Assembly (NCBI GenBank): GCA_022776785.1
Contig: JALFHA010000153.1
Span: 1-17,763, forward strand
Direction of reading: 5' to 3'
From: Clostridiales bacterium
Lineage (GTDB): Bacteria; Bacillota; Clostridia; Christensenellales; Aristaeellaceae
Length of the DNA: 17,763 nucleotides
Of this stretch, positions 1 through 8,484 are shown one piece after another. A program made the position numbers and the translations under genes. The number at the start of each line of letters is the position of its first letter. Position 1 is the stretch's first letter. Under the pieces are notes generated by a model. That model saw only the letters and a list, made by a program, of their open reading frames with translations, did not search any database and was not told the origin of the DNA.

Positions 1-91
1 CCTGACTACTTTGCAAAAATGCTTTATCAATGGGAGACGTTGGGCTGCCGACCCAGGAAACTCGCATAGTCGCGCCGTAGGCGCTCCTTGC

Positions 92-152
92 GGTTTCCAA
101 TCTCCGCCTGCCTGCTTCCCGCACAGCGGGCGGCAGGCTACGATTCCAAACC
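92..152. repeat. 61-nt hairpin (REP-like palindrome)
   Basis: Outer arms ggtttccaatc (92-102) and gattccaaacc (142-152) pair except for two positions. Inside them, gcctgcc (106-112) pairs with ggcaggc (132-138), and cccgc (118-122) pairs with gcggg (126-130) around a three-base loop. No T-tract follows on either strand, so an intrinsic terminator is unlikely. A REP-like repeat, a small MITE or a structured RNA are all possible. Only genome-wide copy number would tell them apart. Confidence 0.5.
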
Positions 153-314
153 TGCTTGGGAATTTCATCCCCAAACCCCATCATCGCTTCGCGATTATCA
201 TCCTATCTTCTTAACGCAGAACGGTATGAAAGCAACGCCGTTATCTCTGTTATATGATTATAGCACGCTTCAGGCTACGGCGCAAGCCGCCGGCAGGCAG
301 TTGATCTGACCGCG

Positions 315-500
315 AAAAAAGGGCTGTCAGGCGAATCCTGAGCATTCCAAATAAGCAGCTTTTCTAAGAATCATCGGCTTTTTGAGCTTGAGTGCTCTGC
401 CCCAACGCCCGCCAAAGGGCTTTCCGCTCTCCCTTTGGAAACCTTCGGGCGCAAATTCTTAGTTTTTGCTTGGAATGTTTGGATTCTTAGCCTGACAGCC
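315..500 (-). terminator. Long inverted repeat ending in T-tract; likely opp operon terminator or MITE
   Basis: Perfect 11-bp terminal inverted repeats, ggctgtcaggc (322-332) and gcctgacagcc (490-500), bound an element of about 180 bp. Its arms stay largely complementary inward: ggattc/gaatcc, ttggaatg/cattccaa and attcttag/ctaagaat blocks lie within 322-371 and 455-500. A nested stem pairs ccaaaggg (412-419) with ccctttgg (431-438). On the minus strand the closing arm is followed at once by C and six T (315-321), the layout of an intrinsic terminator, about 30 nt after the last gene of the opp operon. The terminal repeats and nested symmetry also fit a non-autonomous mobile element reused as a terminator. 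Confidence 0.6.
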
Positions 501-531
501 TCCTGTTATGCGTTTTTTCTTATGCTTATCT

Positions 532-759
532 CTACACGATGAAGAAGTATCCCACCAGCGCCAGCGCAGCCAGCACCAGTAGGCACACGGGCACGATCGT
601 CACCAGCGCGGCGATGAGCATGGCGGGCAGGTCGCCCTTCTCCATCGCATCGTCAGGGGTGATCATATCCTGCCCGGGCATGGCCTCCTGCTCCTCACCC
701 ATCCGCTCGCGCTGAAGCTGACGGAAGCGCTCATAGCGCCCATGAAACGGCAGGCGCAC
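532..759 (-). CDS. Small single-pass membrane protein at the end of the opp operon
   Basis: This 75-residue protein begins with GTG three nucleotides after the stop of the upstream OppF-type gene. A GAGGAG ribosome binding site lies inside the end of that gene, so translation is probably coupled. The N-terminal 43 residues are polar and rich in Arg, Glu, Gln and Met (GRYERFRQLQRERMGEEQEA). The rest, about residues 44-74, is one hydrophobic segment rich in Leu, Val and Ala that ends in FFIV. It should therefore be an integral membrane protein with its N-terminus probably in the cytoplasm. I do not recognise the family. Position and spacing suggest a role tied to the transporter, perhaps an accessory or stabilising subunit, but that is inference. 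The coupled ribosome binding site is the main reason to believe it is real. Confidence 0.6.
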   Translation of the reverse strand: MRLPFHGRYERFRQLQRERMGEEQEAMPGQDMITPDDAMEKGDLPAMLIAALVTIVPVCLLVLAALALVGYFFIV

Positions 760-762
760 GGC

Positions 763-2308
763 TTACTCCTCGCTCCCCAGCGGGTGATGGCACGCGACAA
801 AATGGCCGGGCGCCATTTCCGTCCACTGCGGCACGGCATGGCGGCAGATTTCCGTGCAGCGGGAGCAGCGCGTGTGGAACTTGCAGCCCTCCGGCGGATG
901 CACCGGACTGGGGATGTCGCCCTCGAGGATGCGCAGCTCCTTGTCCGCGTCGATGTCCGTCGTCGGAATGGCGGCCATCAGCGCCTCGGTGTACGGGTGC
1001 AGCGGGTGATCGAAGATCTCCTGCGTATCGGCCAGCTCGACCATGTTGCCCAGATACATCACCCCCACGCGGTCAGAGATGTACTTGACCACCGACAAAT
1101 CGTGTGTGATGAACAGGTAGGTCAGGCCGCTCTGCTGCTTGAGGTCGTAGAGCAGGTTGATGATCTGGGATTGGATGGACACGTCCAGCGCGGAGACAGC
1201 CTCGTCGCACACCACGAACTTGGGCTGCACCGCCAGGCTGCGGGCGATGCCGATGCGCTGGCGCTGGCCGCCGGAGAACTGGTGCGGGAATCTATGCAAG
1301 AAGTAGCTCGCCAGGCCCGCGTCCTCCATCACCTTGACGATGTACTGCTGCATCCGCTCGTCGTTCTTCTTGAAGGAGCCGTGTGCCAGCAGGCCCTCGC
1401 CGATGATGTTGCCCACGGTCATACGCGGGTTGAGCGAGGAGTACGGATCCTGGAAGATGAGCTGCAAGTCGCGTCGGAGCTCGCGGATCTCGCTGTAGTT
1501 GAGCCTTGCGAGATCGACGCCCTCGTCGCGCAGCGCCTCGTAGCGCGCGAACGCCTCGTCCCCTGCGTGGCGCGCGCGCAGCGCGTCGAGCTCGCCCCGA
1601 ACCTGATTGATCTTCAGATCCAGCTCGGCGATATTCGCGTCCAGCCCCTCGGCCTTTTTACGCAGATTCTCGATGCTGCTGCGCTTGCCGGAGACGTTCT
1701 TGCCCTCCTTCTCCGCCTTGTCGGCGTAGAACTGCGCATCGTCGATGTCCAGCTGCACGGCGCGGCGCTTGGCGCGCACCCTGCGCCGCTCGGCGGCAAG
1801 GTCGTATTCCCGGATGAACAGCGCCACAGGCTCGCGCATATCCTCCACGGCGACAAAGCCGCCGACGAGGTTCGCCATATCCAGCAGCGCGTCGTTCATG
1901 TCCTTGTAGGCTTTATCGACGTCGTTGCTCTTCTTGTACTTGGCCTCGCCGTCGGGCATCGCGTCGTACTCGCGCTTGATGCTCTCGTAGGCCTTTGTAA
2001 GCTCGCGCCACTTCGCGCGCCGCTTTTCGATGCTCGTCAGCGTCTTTTTGACGTAGCTGGGCGCAATCTCGTCGAGCGTGCGGCCATAGTACATGGTTCG
2101 TCCGTCGGTCTGCCGGTAGAGCTGCAAAAGCGTGCGCCCCAGCGTGGACTTGCCGCAGCCGCTCTCGCCGACCAGCCCGAACGTCTCGCCCTCGTAGATA
2201 TCCAGCGTGATGCCGTCGTTCGCGCGGACGAACAGACCCTTTTTCTTCAGCGGGAAATATTGCTTGAGGTTGCTGACGCGCAGCAGCACCTTCTTGCCCG
2301 CGTTTGCG

Positions 2309-2325
<17 letters not shown>
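763..2325 (-). CDS. oppF: Oligopeptide ABC transporter ATPase (OppF/DppF type) with large coiled-coil insertion
   Basis: One of the two ATPases powering the peptide importer at the cytoplasmic face of the membrane. Visible motifs are Walker A GESGCGKST (53-61), Q-loop FQDPYSSLNPR (291-301), signature SGGQRQRIGIARS (351-363), Walker B/D-loop VVCDEAVSALDVSIQ (371-385), switch His in THDL (408) and the OppD/F C-terminal extension with Cys 481, 487, 490, 494 and 512. It is 520 residues against about 320-330 for the family. The excess is an insertion of roughly 190 residues (about 90-280), charged and helical with heptad-like stretches, placed between Walker A and the Q-loop. The flanking sequence is normal OppF and the reading frame is continuous. 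Start: GTG at 2325 with ribosome binding site GAAAGGAGG seven bases upstream, overlapping the end of oppD by 17 nt. Family assignment is certain; the substrate is not. Confidence 0.93.
1486..2058 (-). other. Insertion region within the OppF-type ATPase (predicted coiled coil)
   Basis: This part encodes residues about 90-280 of the ATPase. It is dominated by Lys, Arg, Glu, Asp and Ala (for example EKRRAKWRELTKAYESIK and IAELDLKINQVRGELDALR) with a short less polar stretch near 150-170. It reads as two or more long helices, probably an antiparallel coiled coil. It interrupts the segment that in ordinary OppF proteins links Walker A to the Q-loop in about 45 residues. I recognise no named domain. 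Confidence 0.75.
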
Positions 2326-3304
<979 letters not shown>

Positions 3305-3322
3305 GTTCCTCTTCCCCTCCCT

Positions 3323-5179
3323 TTATCGTTCAAGCGCCTTGGGATCGAGCGCGTCGCGCAGGCCGTCGCCGATCAGGTTGATGCAGATGGTGCACACGCC
3401 GAAGATCAGCGCGGGGAACACCCACTGCCACCAGTACTGCTGGATGACGATGGAGTTGTTCGCGCCGTTGAGCAGGTTGCCCCACGTCGGCGTGGGCAGC
3501 GGGATGCCGAAGCCCAGATACGACAGCGTGGACTCGGTGAGCATACAGGTCGCAAAGTCCAGCGTCATGGAGACGATCAGCAGCGAGATCACGTTGGGCA
3601 GGATGTGCCTGAAGACAATCGTGCCCTCGCGGATGCCCATCGCCTTGGCGGCGGTGACGTACTCCATCTCGCGCTGCGCGAGAATCTGCGCGCGCACGAG
3701 GCGGCAGGTCGGCACCCAGGACAGCACGCCCAGCACCACCATGATGAGGTACATGCGCTGCGTGGGGTCAAGGCGCGAGCCGATGACCGCCGAAAGAATC
3801 ATCGCGAACGGGATGAACGGCAATCCGCCGACGACCTCCGCCACACGCATGATGATGATGTCCATATGGCCGCCGAAGTATCCGGCCAGGCCGCCCAGCA
3901 GCACGCCCAGGATCGTGGCGATGATGACGGAAATCGCGCCGACGGTCATCGTCACGCGGCCGCCGTTGACGATGCGGGTGAGCATATCGCGGCCGAGGCT
4001 GTCCGTGCCGAGCGTGAAGCCCTTCAGGCCCCAGGTGTAGAGCTTGCCGTCGCTGCCCAGCGCATAGTTCTGGTAGTTGCTCACGAAGATGCGCTCGATG
4101 TTGTCCGCGGCGTGAACGCTCGCGGGCACGTCGATCTGGTGATACTTGTTGTTGCCCCAGCTCACCACGTCGCCGTTTTCAAGCAGTGCCGTGTAGTGGT
4201 AGCGGCCGCCGTAGAGGTGAACCGGCCGTGCCGTCAACTCCGGCACCTGGGCCTCGCCCTTGGTCGCGTTGCCCCAGACAACGATCTGCCCGTCCTCGGT
4301 AATCGCGGCGACGGACTTGCTCGTGGACGCGATATCCACGACCGTCTTGCCCTCCAGTGCCGCAGGAATCTTGGAGAGCGGCGAGTTCTTGCCCTTCGCT
4401 CCGGTATAGGCCACCGTGCCATCCTTGAGCAGCGCGATATACGCGTTCTCCGTCAGCGCGACCTTGGCAATCTGCCCGTCATAATCGGATTTCACCTTGA
4501 CGTCAGACATATTGCCATTGCCCCAGAGGTAGAGGTTTCCGTCGGAGGTGACGATGGCGGAGAACTGGTTGCTCGCCTCGAGCTGCACCACGTCCCACGC
4601 GTCGCCGCCCTCCTTCATGGCCTTCTTCATGTCGCTGCCAAACTTGTCCTGCTGCAGGCGCGTGTTGCCCCAGACGACGACCTCGCCGTCCTCGGTGATG
4701 GCCACAGCATGATCCGTGCCGGCCGCGACGGAGACGACCTTCTCCGTTTTCAGCTTCTCCGGGAAGTCCGCCATGTCGATCTTGTCGGTGATCTTCGTGT
4801 GACCCCAGATATAGAGCTTGCCGTTTTCATCCACGCCCAGACCGTAGGTGTTGCCGGAGGAGATGTCGGCAACGCCCGCCTTGAGCAGCTCATCCGGCAC
4901 CTTCATCATGTTGCTTGAGGGCGGCAGGTTGACCAGCGAGGCGTCCTGATCGGACAGGTCGAGCGGCCAGAACTTCGGGCCGATCAGCACGAAGATGAAG
5001 ATGGCGATAAACACCGTCAGGCCGATCATCGCCAGCGGCTTGTGCAGGAAGCTCTGCACCATCGCGCGCATGGGGGTCTGGATCTTCTCCTCCTCCTCCA
5101 GCGGCAGCTCATCGCGGCTGCCCAGCACGCAGCGCTTGAACCAGCGCACGAGGAAGAATTCTTTTTTCTGCTTGCTCAT
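3323..5179 (-). CDS. oppC: Oligopeptide ABC transporter permease (OppC/DppC type) with embedded RCC1-like beta-propeller
   Basis: A membrane permease subunit of 618 residues; OppC proteins are usually about 280-350. Residues 1-48 are cytoplasmic, and TM1 is about 49-68. Residues about 105-387 form seven RCC1-type repeats. From about 388 the canonical OppC sequence resumes with LGTDSLGRDMLTRI (390-403), followed by a MetI-type transport domain with about five helices. The EAA loop (EYVTAAKAMG, then FRHILPN) at about 516-539 docks onto the ATPases. The propeller thus replaces the short external loop that normally joins TM1 to the LGTD motif, and by family topology it faces outside. The frame is continuous and both flanks are normal, so this is a real domain insertion rather than an artefact. 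Start ATG at 5179 with GGAGG seven bases upstream, overlapping the oppB stop region. Transporter assignment is certain. Confidence 0.94.
   Translation of the reverse strand: MSKQKKEFFLVRWFKRCVLGSRDELPLEEEEKIQTPMRAMVQSFLHKPLAMIGLTVFIAIFIFVLIGPKFWPLDLSDQDASLVNLPPSSNMMKVPDELLKAGVADISSGNTYGLGVDENGKLYIWGHTKITDKIDMADFPEKLKTEKVVSVAAGTDHAVAITEDGEVVVWGNTRLQQDKFGSDMKKAMKEGGDAWDVVQLEASNQFSAIVTSDGNLYLWGNGNMSDVKVKSDYDGQIAKVALTENAYIALLKDGTVAYTGAKGKNSPLSKIPAALEGKTVVDIASTSKSVAAITEDGQIVVWGNATKGEAQVPELTARPVHLYGGRYHYTALLENGDVVSWGNNKYHQIDVPASVHAADNIERIFVSNYQNYALGSDGKLYTWGLKGFTLGTDSLGRDMLTRIVNGGRVTMTVGAISVIIATILGVLLGGLAGYFGGHMDIIIMRVAEVVGGLPFIPFAMILSAVIGSRLDPTQRMYLIMVVLGVLSWVPTCRLVRAQILAQREMEYVTAAKAMGIREGTIVFRHILPNVISLLIVSMTLDFATCMLTESTLSYLGFGIPLPTPTWGNLLNGANNSIVIQQYWWQWVFPALIFGVCTICINLIGDGLRDALDPKALER
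4019..4867 (-). other. Seven-repeat RCC1-like beta-propeller domain inside the OppC-type permease
   Basis: Residues about 105-387 show the RCC1 repeat pattern (V..I..G..H..A...DG.V..WG) seven times. Its landmarks are DENGKLYIWG (117-126), TEDGEVVVWG (162-171), TSDGNLYLWG (211-220), LKDGTVAYTG (251-260, WG lost), TEDGQIVVWG (294-303), LENGDVVSWG (333-342) and GSDGKLYTWG (375-384). Repeat spacing is about 38-49 residues. Seven units are what a closed seven-bladed propeller needs, as in eukaryotic RCC1. Clear bacterial RCC1-like proteins are commonly secreted or surface proteins; an insertion in an importer permease is not something I know of. Repeat 2 also has the typical VVSVAAGTDHAVAI core (148-161). 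Confidence 0.9.
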
Positions 5180-5191
5180 GCTTCTTCCTCC

Positions 5192-6211
5192 TTACTTGTC
5201 CACGCGCACGCGCGGGTCAACCAGGCCGTAGCTGATGTCCATAATCAGCGAGCCCAGCAGGGACACCACAGTGTAGAACATCTGAATCGCCAGCACCAGC
5301 TCGAAATCGAGATTGTTCAGGCCGGTCCAGTAGAGCTTGCCCATGCCGTTGAGGGCGAAGGTCGTCTCCACGATGACCGAGCCGGAGAAGATGCCGATGA
5401 ACCAGCCGATGATCGAGGTGATGATCGGCAGCAGCGCGTTGCGCCACGCGTGGGAGTAGATGACGACCTTCTCCCGCAGGCCCTTGGCGCGCGCCGTGCG
5501 GATGTAGTCCATGCTCAGCGCGTCGATCATGGCGCTGCGGACATAGCGCGTCATGCCGCCCAGCGAGGCGAACGTCATGACGATGACCGGCAGCGTGACG
5601 TGATAGAGCATGTCGGTGAACTCCTGCCAGCCGTTAGCATAGGTCATGCCCGCTGTCTTGGTGCCCGAGATCGGGAAGATGCGCCAGACGACGCAGAAGA
5701 AATACATGAAGATCAGCGAGATGATGTAGATGGGCAGGCTGTAGCCGATCATCGTGACGACCTGCACGCCGTTATCCAGCTTGCTGCCCTTGTGCACGGC
5801 GCAGTAGATGCCCAGCGGTATGGTGACGCCCAGCGCCAGAATAGTGGAAAAGATATTGATGAAGATGGTGTTCTTCATCGGGTCCTTGATGACGGAGATC
5901 ACATCCTGCTTGAAGAACTGGGATGTGCCGAAGTTGCCCTGCAGCATTCCGTCAAACGCACCGTCGGTTGTCGGCCACAGGCCCATCCACCGGGCGTAGC
6001 GGACAATCAGCGGGTCGTCAAGGCCCATCTGCTTGCGCAGGTTCTGGTAGAGCAGCTCATACTCGTCGGGCTTGAGGCTCTGCTTCTGTGCCTCCAGCTG
6101 CGCGCGCGCAGGGTCGGAGGGAATCAGGTTGTAGAGCGAATACATCAAAAACGAAACGATGAGAAACACCAGTGCGATGTATCCGATGCGTTTGGCAATA
6201 TACTTGCCCAT
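5192..6211 (-). CDS. oppB: Oligopeptide ABC transporter permease (OppB/DppB type)
   Basis: The second permease subunit, 339 residues, normal for OppB. It opens with MGKYIAKRIGYIALVFLIVS, the typical first helix, followed by the family's NLIPSDPAR motif and an external segment (about 36-105) with LRKQMGLDDPLIVRYARW. The transport domain then carries an EAA loop (DYIRTARAKGLREKVV, about 235-250) and ends in YGLVDPRVR. The open frame extends 40 codons further upstream. I choose the ATG at 6211 because AGAGG lies nine bases before it and because the family begins at MGKYI; the upstream residues look like translated non-coding DNA. No large insertion is present here, unlike its partner permease. 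The oppC-like gene begins 12 nt after its stop. Confidence 0.95.
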   Translation of the reverse strand: MGKYIAKRIGYIALVFLIVSFLMYSLYNLIPSDPARAQLEAQKQSLKPDEYELLYQNLRKQMGLDDPLIVRYARWMGLWPTTDGAFDGMLQGNFGTSQFFKQDVISVIKDPMKNTIFINIFSTILALGVTIPLGIYCAVHKGSKLDNGVQVVTMIGYSLPIYIISLIFMYFFCVVWRIFPISGTKTAGMTYANGWQEFTDMLYHVTLPVIVMTFASLGGMTRYVRSAMIDALSMDYIRTARAKGLREKVVIYSHAWRNALLPIITSIIGWFIGIFSGSVIVETTFALNGMGKLYWTGLNNLDFELVLAIQMFYTVVSLLGSLIMDISYGLVDPRVRVDK

Positions 6212-6472
6212 CTCATCCATCCTCTCTTGAGTCCATATTTTTGTAGGGCTTGGGTCGCGGTCATGGAAGCCCCGCCGCAGAGGGGGCAAAGCAAAGCCGC
6301 CTTGGAACAAGGACTCTGCCTTTTTTCGCATGGCAGAGAGCGCCCTTTGTCAAGGGCAAAGCCCTTGTCCCTGAGGGACAATTTCCATCTCTTGCGTATC
6401 AAGCGCCAGCCTCGCGGCAGCGCGTAGCCTGCGCAGGCGGAGCTGATGCGGCTTCCTGTCATAAAAGCCAAA
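6212..6472 (-). other. Structured leader between oppA and oppB
   Basis: About 260 nt without a gene. It contains several stems: ctctgcc (6314-6320) with ggcagag (6332-6338); caagggc (6351-6357) with gcccttg (6361-6367); and ttgtccc (6365-6371) with gggacaa (6375-6381). The last two share bases 6365-6367 and would compete. Together with the terminator hairpin at 6473-6497 this forms the leader of the oppBCDF part of the transcript. I see no clear promoter here. It could be mRNA processing or stability structure, or a small repeat element. Confidence 0.4.
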
Positions 6473-6497
6473 GAGGGCGGGCGCAGTGCCCGCCCTC
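6465..6497 (-). terminator. Terminator or attenuator hairpin after oppA
   Basis: On the minus strand, GAGGGCGGGC and GCCCGCCCTC (6488-6497 and 6473-6482) form a perfect 10-bp GC-rich stem with a five-base loop. It begins 26 nt after the oppA stop codon and is followed by a moderately T-rich run (TTTGGCTTTT). Leaky termination here would make binding protein in excess over the membrane subunits, the usual arrangement in peptide importers. Confidence 0.75.
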
Positions 6498-6523
6498 CTG
6501 ACTATGATGCTGTGTTGCCGAGA

Positions 6524-8416
6524 TCACTCAGCCACGGTGCAGTACACGATGGCCTGCTGGAAATCCCAGAAGGAATCCTGCGTGTAGCCCTCCAGCCAAT
6601 CCGGGTACATGGTCACGTACACGTTGGAGTAGAGCGGCACCTCCGGCAGCAGCTCGTTCCAGCGCTTGATGAACTCGCGCCAGACGTTCAGGTAGCCCTC
6701 GGTATCGTCGGACTCGATGCCGTAGACCATGTCCATGGACAGGTCGTCGAGCGTCTTGTCGAAGATGAAGTTGGTGTTGTAGCCCTGCTTGACGTACGTG
6801 GACTCAGGGTCAGAGGCGAAGGTGTACGCGTAGTCATAGGCGGGCACGAAGCCGGTAGCCAGGTTGTACATGCTGTACGTCTTGACGGCGTACTTGTCGC
6901 CCTGGGACTCGTCGCGGTAGATGTAGTTGAGCAGCTCGGTGAAGGTCATGACCGTCTGGTTGATCTTCATGCCGGCCTTGGCGACATCCGGGTTCTCCGC
7001 GAGCATGACCTTGAGCAGCTCGGACACCGGGTTGCCCTCGGAGGAAGCCCACTCGATCTGCAGCGGCATGAGGATGGTGCCGTCGGCGAGGGTGACGTTG
7101 CCGGCGTAGTCGCCAGCCTCCTCAGTGGTCACCTTCTTGTAGCGCAGGCCCTCGGTGTAGTCGCTGCCGTCGGCATTGTAGACCCAGCCGTCGGCCTCGA
7201 GCAGCGCCACAGCGCCGTCGTAGCTGTACTCGTAGGTGTTCAGGTTCTCCTCGAGCCACTCCTCGCACTCCTGATACTGCCACAGGCCGGAGCTGTACGG
7301 ACCGTTGACGACGCCGCCCCAGCCCTTGCAGAAGGTGTTGGCGAACTCGTTGCGGTCAAGCAGCATCGCGACGGCCTGACGCACGGCGGTGAACTGGGTC
7401 GGGCCAAAGTCGCACTGGAACTGGATCTTGCCGTAGCCGGCTCGATCGAAGGAGAGGTACTGGAAGCCGCCCTCGTCGATGATGTCAAGCGCGGTGTTGA
7501 TGTCGTCGCCATCGGTGATGGTGTCGAAGAAGTTGAAGGCGCCGGTCTTGATGCCGTCAGCCCAGGTCGCGTCCTCCGCGCGGGTGATGACGATCTTCTC
7601 GATGCTCGGCTTCACGCCCTCGAAGTTGCCCGCATAGTTCGGGTTGATGGTCAGAATCGCCTGCAGGGCACCCTTGTCAAAGCTCACCAGGTTGTACGGG
7701 CCCGCGGTCACGCGGTCGCCGGTGGCAAAGCGCGCAGCCTCAACGTCGTCCTTCACGTTCTCGAGCGTGAAGTCTCCGGTGAAGTAGCAGCCCTCGCCGT
7801 CGTCCGCCACGTCGATGTCCGCGCCGAACCAGTAGGTGACGTTCATCGGGTATGCGCTGGCGTAGGTGAGATCATAATAGTAGGGCAGCTTCTCGGCGAC
7901 GATCTGGATGGAGTAGGTGTACTCATCCACGATGCGCAGGCCGGAGACGGTGGCCGCCTCGCCCTTCTGGAACGCGGTGCCGCCGACGATGGTCTCGGCC
8001 AGAGCGCTCATGACGCCCATATCCTGCGCAACCTGCGTGCACTTGAACAGGCTCTCCACGACGTAGTCCTTCGCGGTGATGGGCTCGCCGTTGTTATACA
8101 CCAGACCCTCGTTGATGGTCACGGTGAAGGTCTTGGTGCCGTCCTCATTCACCACGGAATCCATCTCTTTGACGATCGTGGGATTGACGACGAACTCGCC
8201 GCCCTGATTCGAGGCGACGGTGCTGTAATCGTCCATCAGCTCACGGACGAGCTTGTCCGCAGCGTTGTTGGTCCACATCTCACGGCCCCAGTCACCGGAA
8301 AGCTCGGTGCTGCTGCCGTAGACGATGGTGCCCTTCTCGATGCCATCAGCCATCGCAGCGACGCTCAGGGTCATGAGCAGCGCGGCAGCCAGCAGCAGGG
8401 AAAGCAGCTTCTTCAT
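6524..8416 (-). CDS. oppA: Extracellular peptide-binding protein (SBP family 5, OppA-like), no lipobox
   Basis: The solute-binding protein of the importer, 630 residues and secreted. Signal peptide: MKKLLSLLLAAALLMTLSVA, with a probable cleavage after AMA at about residue 23. The mature chain has the family 5 layout, including TFTVTINEGLVYNNGEPITA (97-116), ITAKDYV, and GPYNLVSFDKG at about 219-229. No cysteine lies near the cleavage site, so it should not be a lipoprotein, although peptide-binding proteins of Gram-positive bacteria usually are. Start chosen at ATG 8416, with GAGGAGGAG seven bases upstream; the 24 codons before it are leader sequence. It lies 68 nt downstream of the XRE gene and ahead of oppBCDF. 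The ligand cannot be read from sequence; oligopeptides are the likely class. Confidence 0.92.
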   Translation of the reverse strand: MKKLLSLLLAAALLMTLSVAAMADGIEKGTIVYGSSTELSGDWGREMWTNNAADKLVRELMDDYSTVASNQGGEFVVNPTIVKEMDSVVNEDGTKTFTVTINEGLVYNNGEPITAKDYVVESLFKCTQVAQDMGVMSALAETIVGGTAFQKGEAATVSGLRIVDEYTYSIQIVAEKLPYYYDLTYASAYPMNVTYWFGADIDVADDGEGCYFTGDFTLENVKDDVEAARFATGDRVTAGPYNLVSFDKGALQAILTINPNYAGNFEGVKPSIEKIVITRAEDATWADGIKTGAFNFFDTITDGDDINTALDIIDEGGFQYLSFDRAGYGKIQFQCDFGPTQFTAVRQAVAMLLDRNEFANTFCKGWGGVVNGPYSSGLWQYQECEEWLEENLNTYEYSYDGAVALLEADGWVYNADGSDYTEGLRYKKVTTEEAGDYAGNVTLADGTILMPLQIEWASSEGNPVSELLKVMLAENPDVAKAGMKINQTVMTFTELLNYIYRDESQGDKYAVKTYSMYNLATGFVPAYDYAYTFASDPESTYVKQGYNTNFIFDKTLDDLSMDMVYGIESDDTEGYLNVWREFIKRWNELLPEVPLYSNVYVTMYPDWLEGYTQDSFWDFQQAIVYCTVAE

Positions 8417-8484
8417 GGGTAATCTCCTCCTCATAATGTTTTTTATATCTATCGGCGGAAGACACCGCCTCAAAATATACGGCT

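Larger units (their letters stand above)
1..531. other. Gene-free region with hairpin elements
   Basis: I see no credible gene in this stretch. The short open frames here have no convincing ribosome binding site and resemble no family I know. The region holds two palindromic structures, listed separately: a compact hairpin at 92-152 and a long inverted repeat at 322-500 that ends in a T-tract for minus-strand transcripts. A smaller possible stem follows the first hairpin (ttggg at 156-160 against ccccaa near 170-175). No tRNA or rRNA signature is visible. It is probably the intergenic region downstream of the opp operon, colonised by small repeat elements. Confidence 0.6.

Noticed and set aside
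11..309. Short plus-strand open frames at the left end
   Set aside because: No ribosome binding site, no similarity to any family, and they run across a hairpin element.
3323..5179. A frameshift or gene fusion artefact creating the RCC1-OppC chain
   Set aside because: The frame is uninterrupted, codon use looks uniform, OppC sequence is normal on both sides of the propeller and TM1 is present, so it is an insertion within the family and not two genes joined end to end.
6212..6331. Upstream in-frame extension of oppB by 40 residues
   Set aside because: The family starts at MGKYI, the ribosome binding site matches the ATG at 6211, and the extension covers the structured leader.
8417..8484. 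A second promoter between the XRE gene and oppA (TTGAGG with TAGATA)
   Set aside because: Only a weak match with a 16-nt spacer; the stretch also forms a small GGCGG/CCGCC stem. Not enough to support a promoter call.
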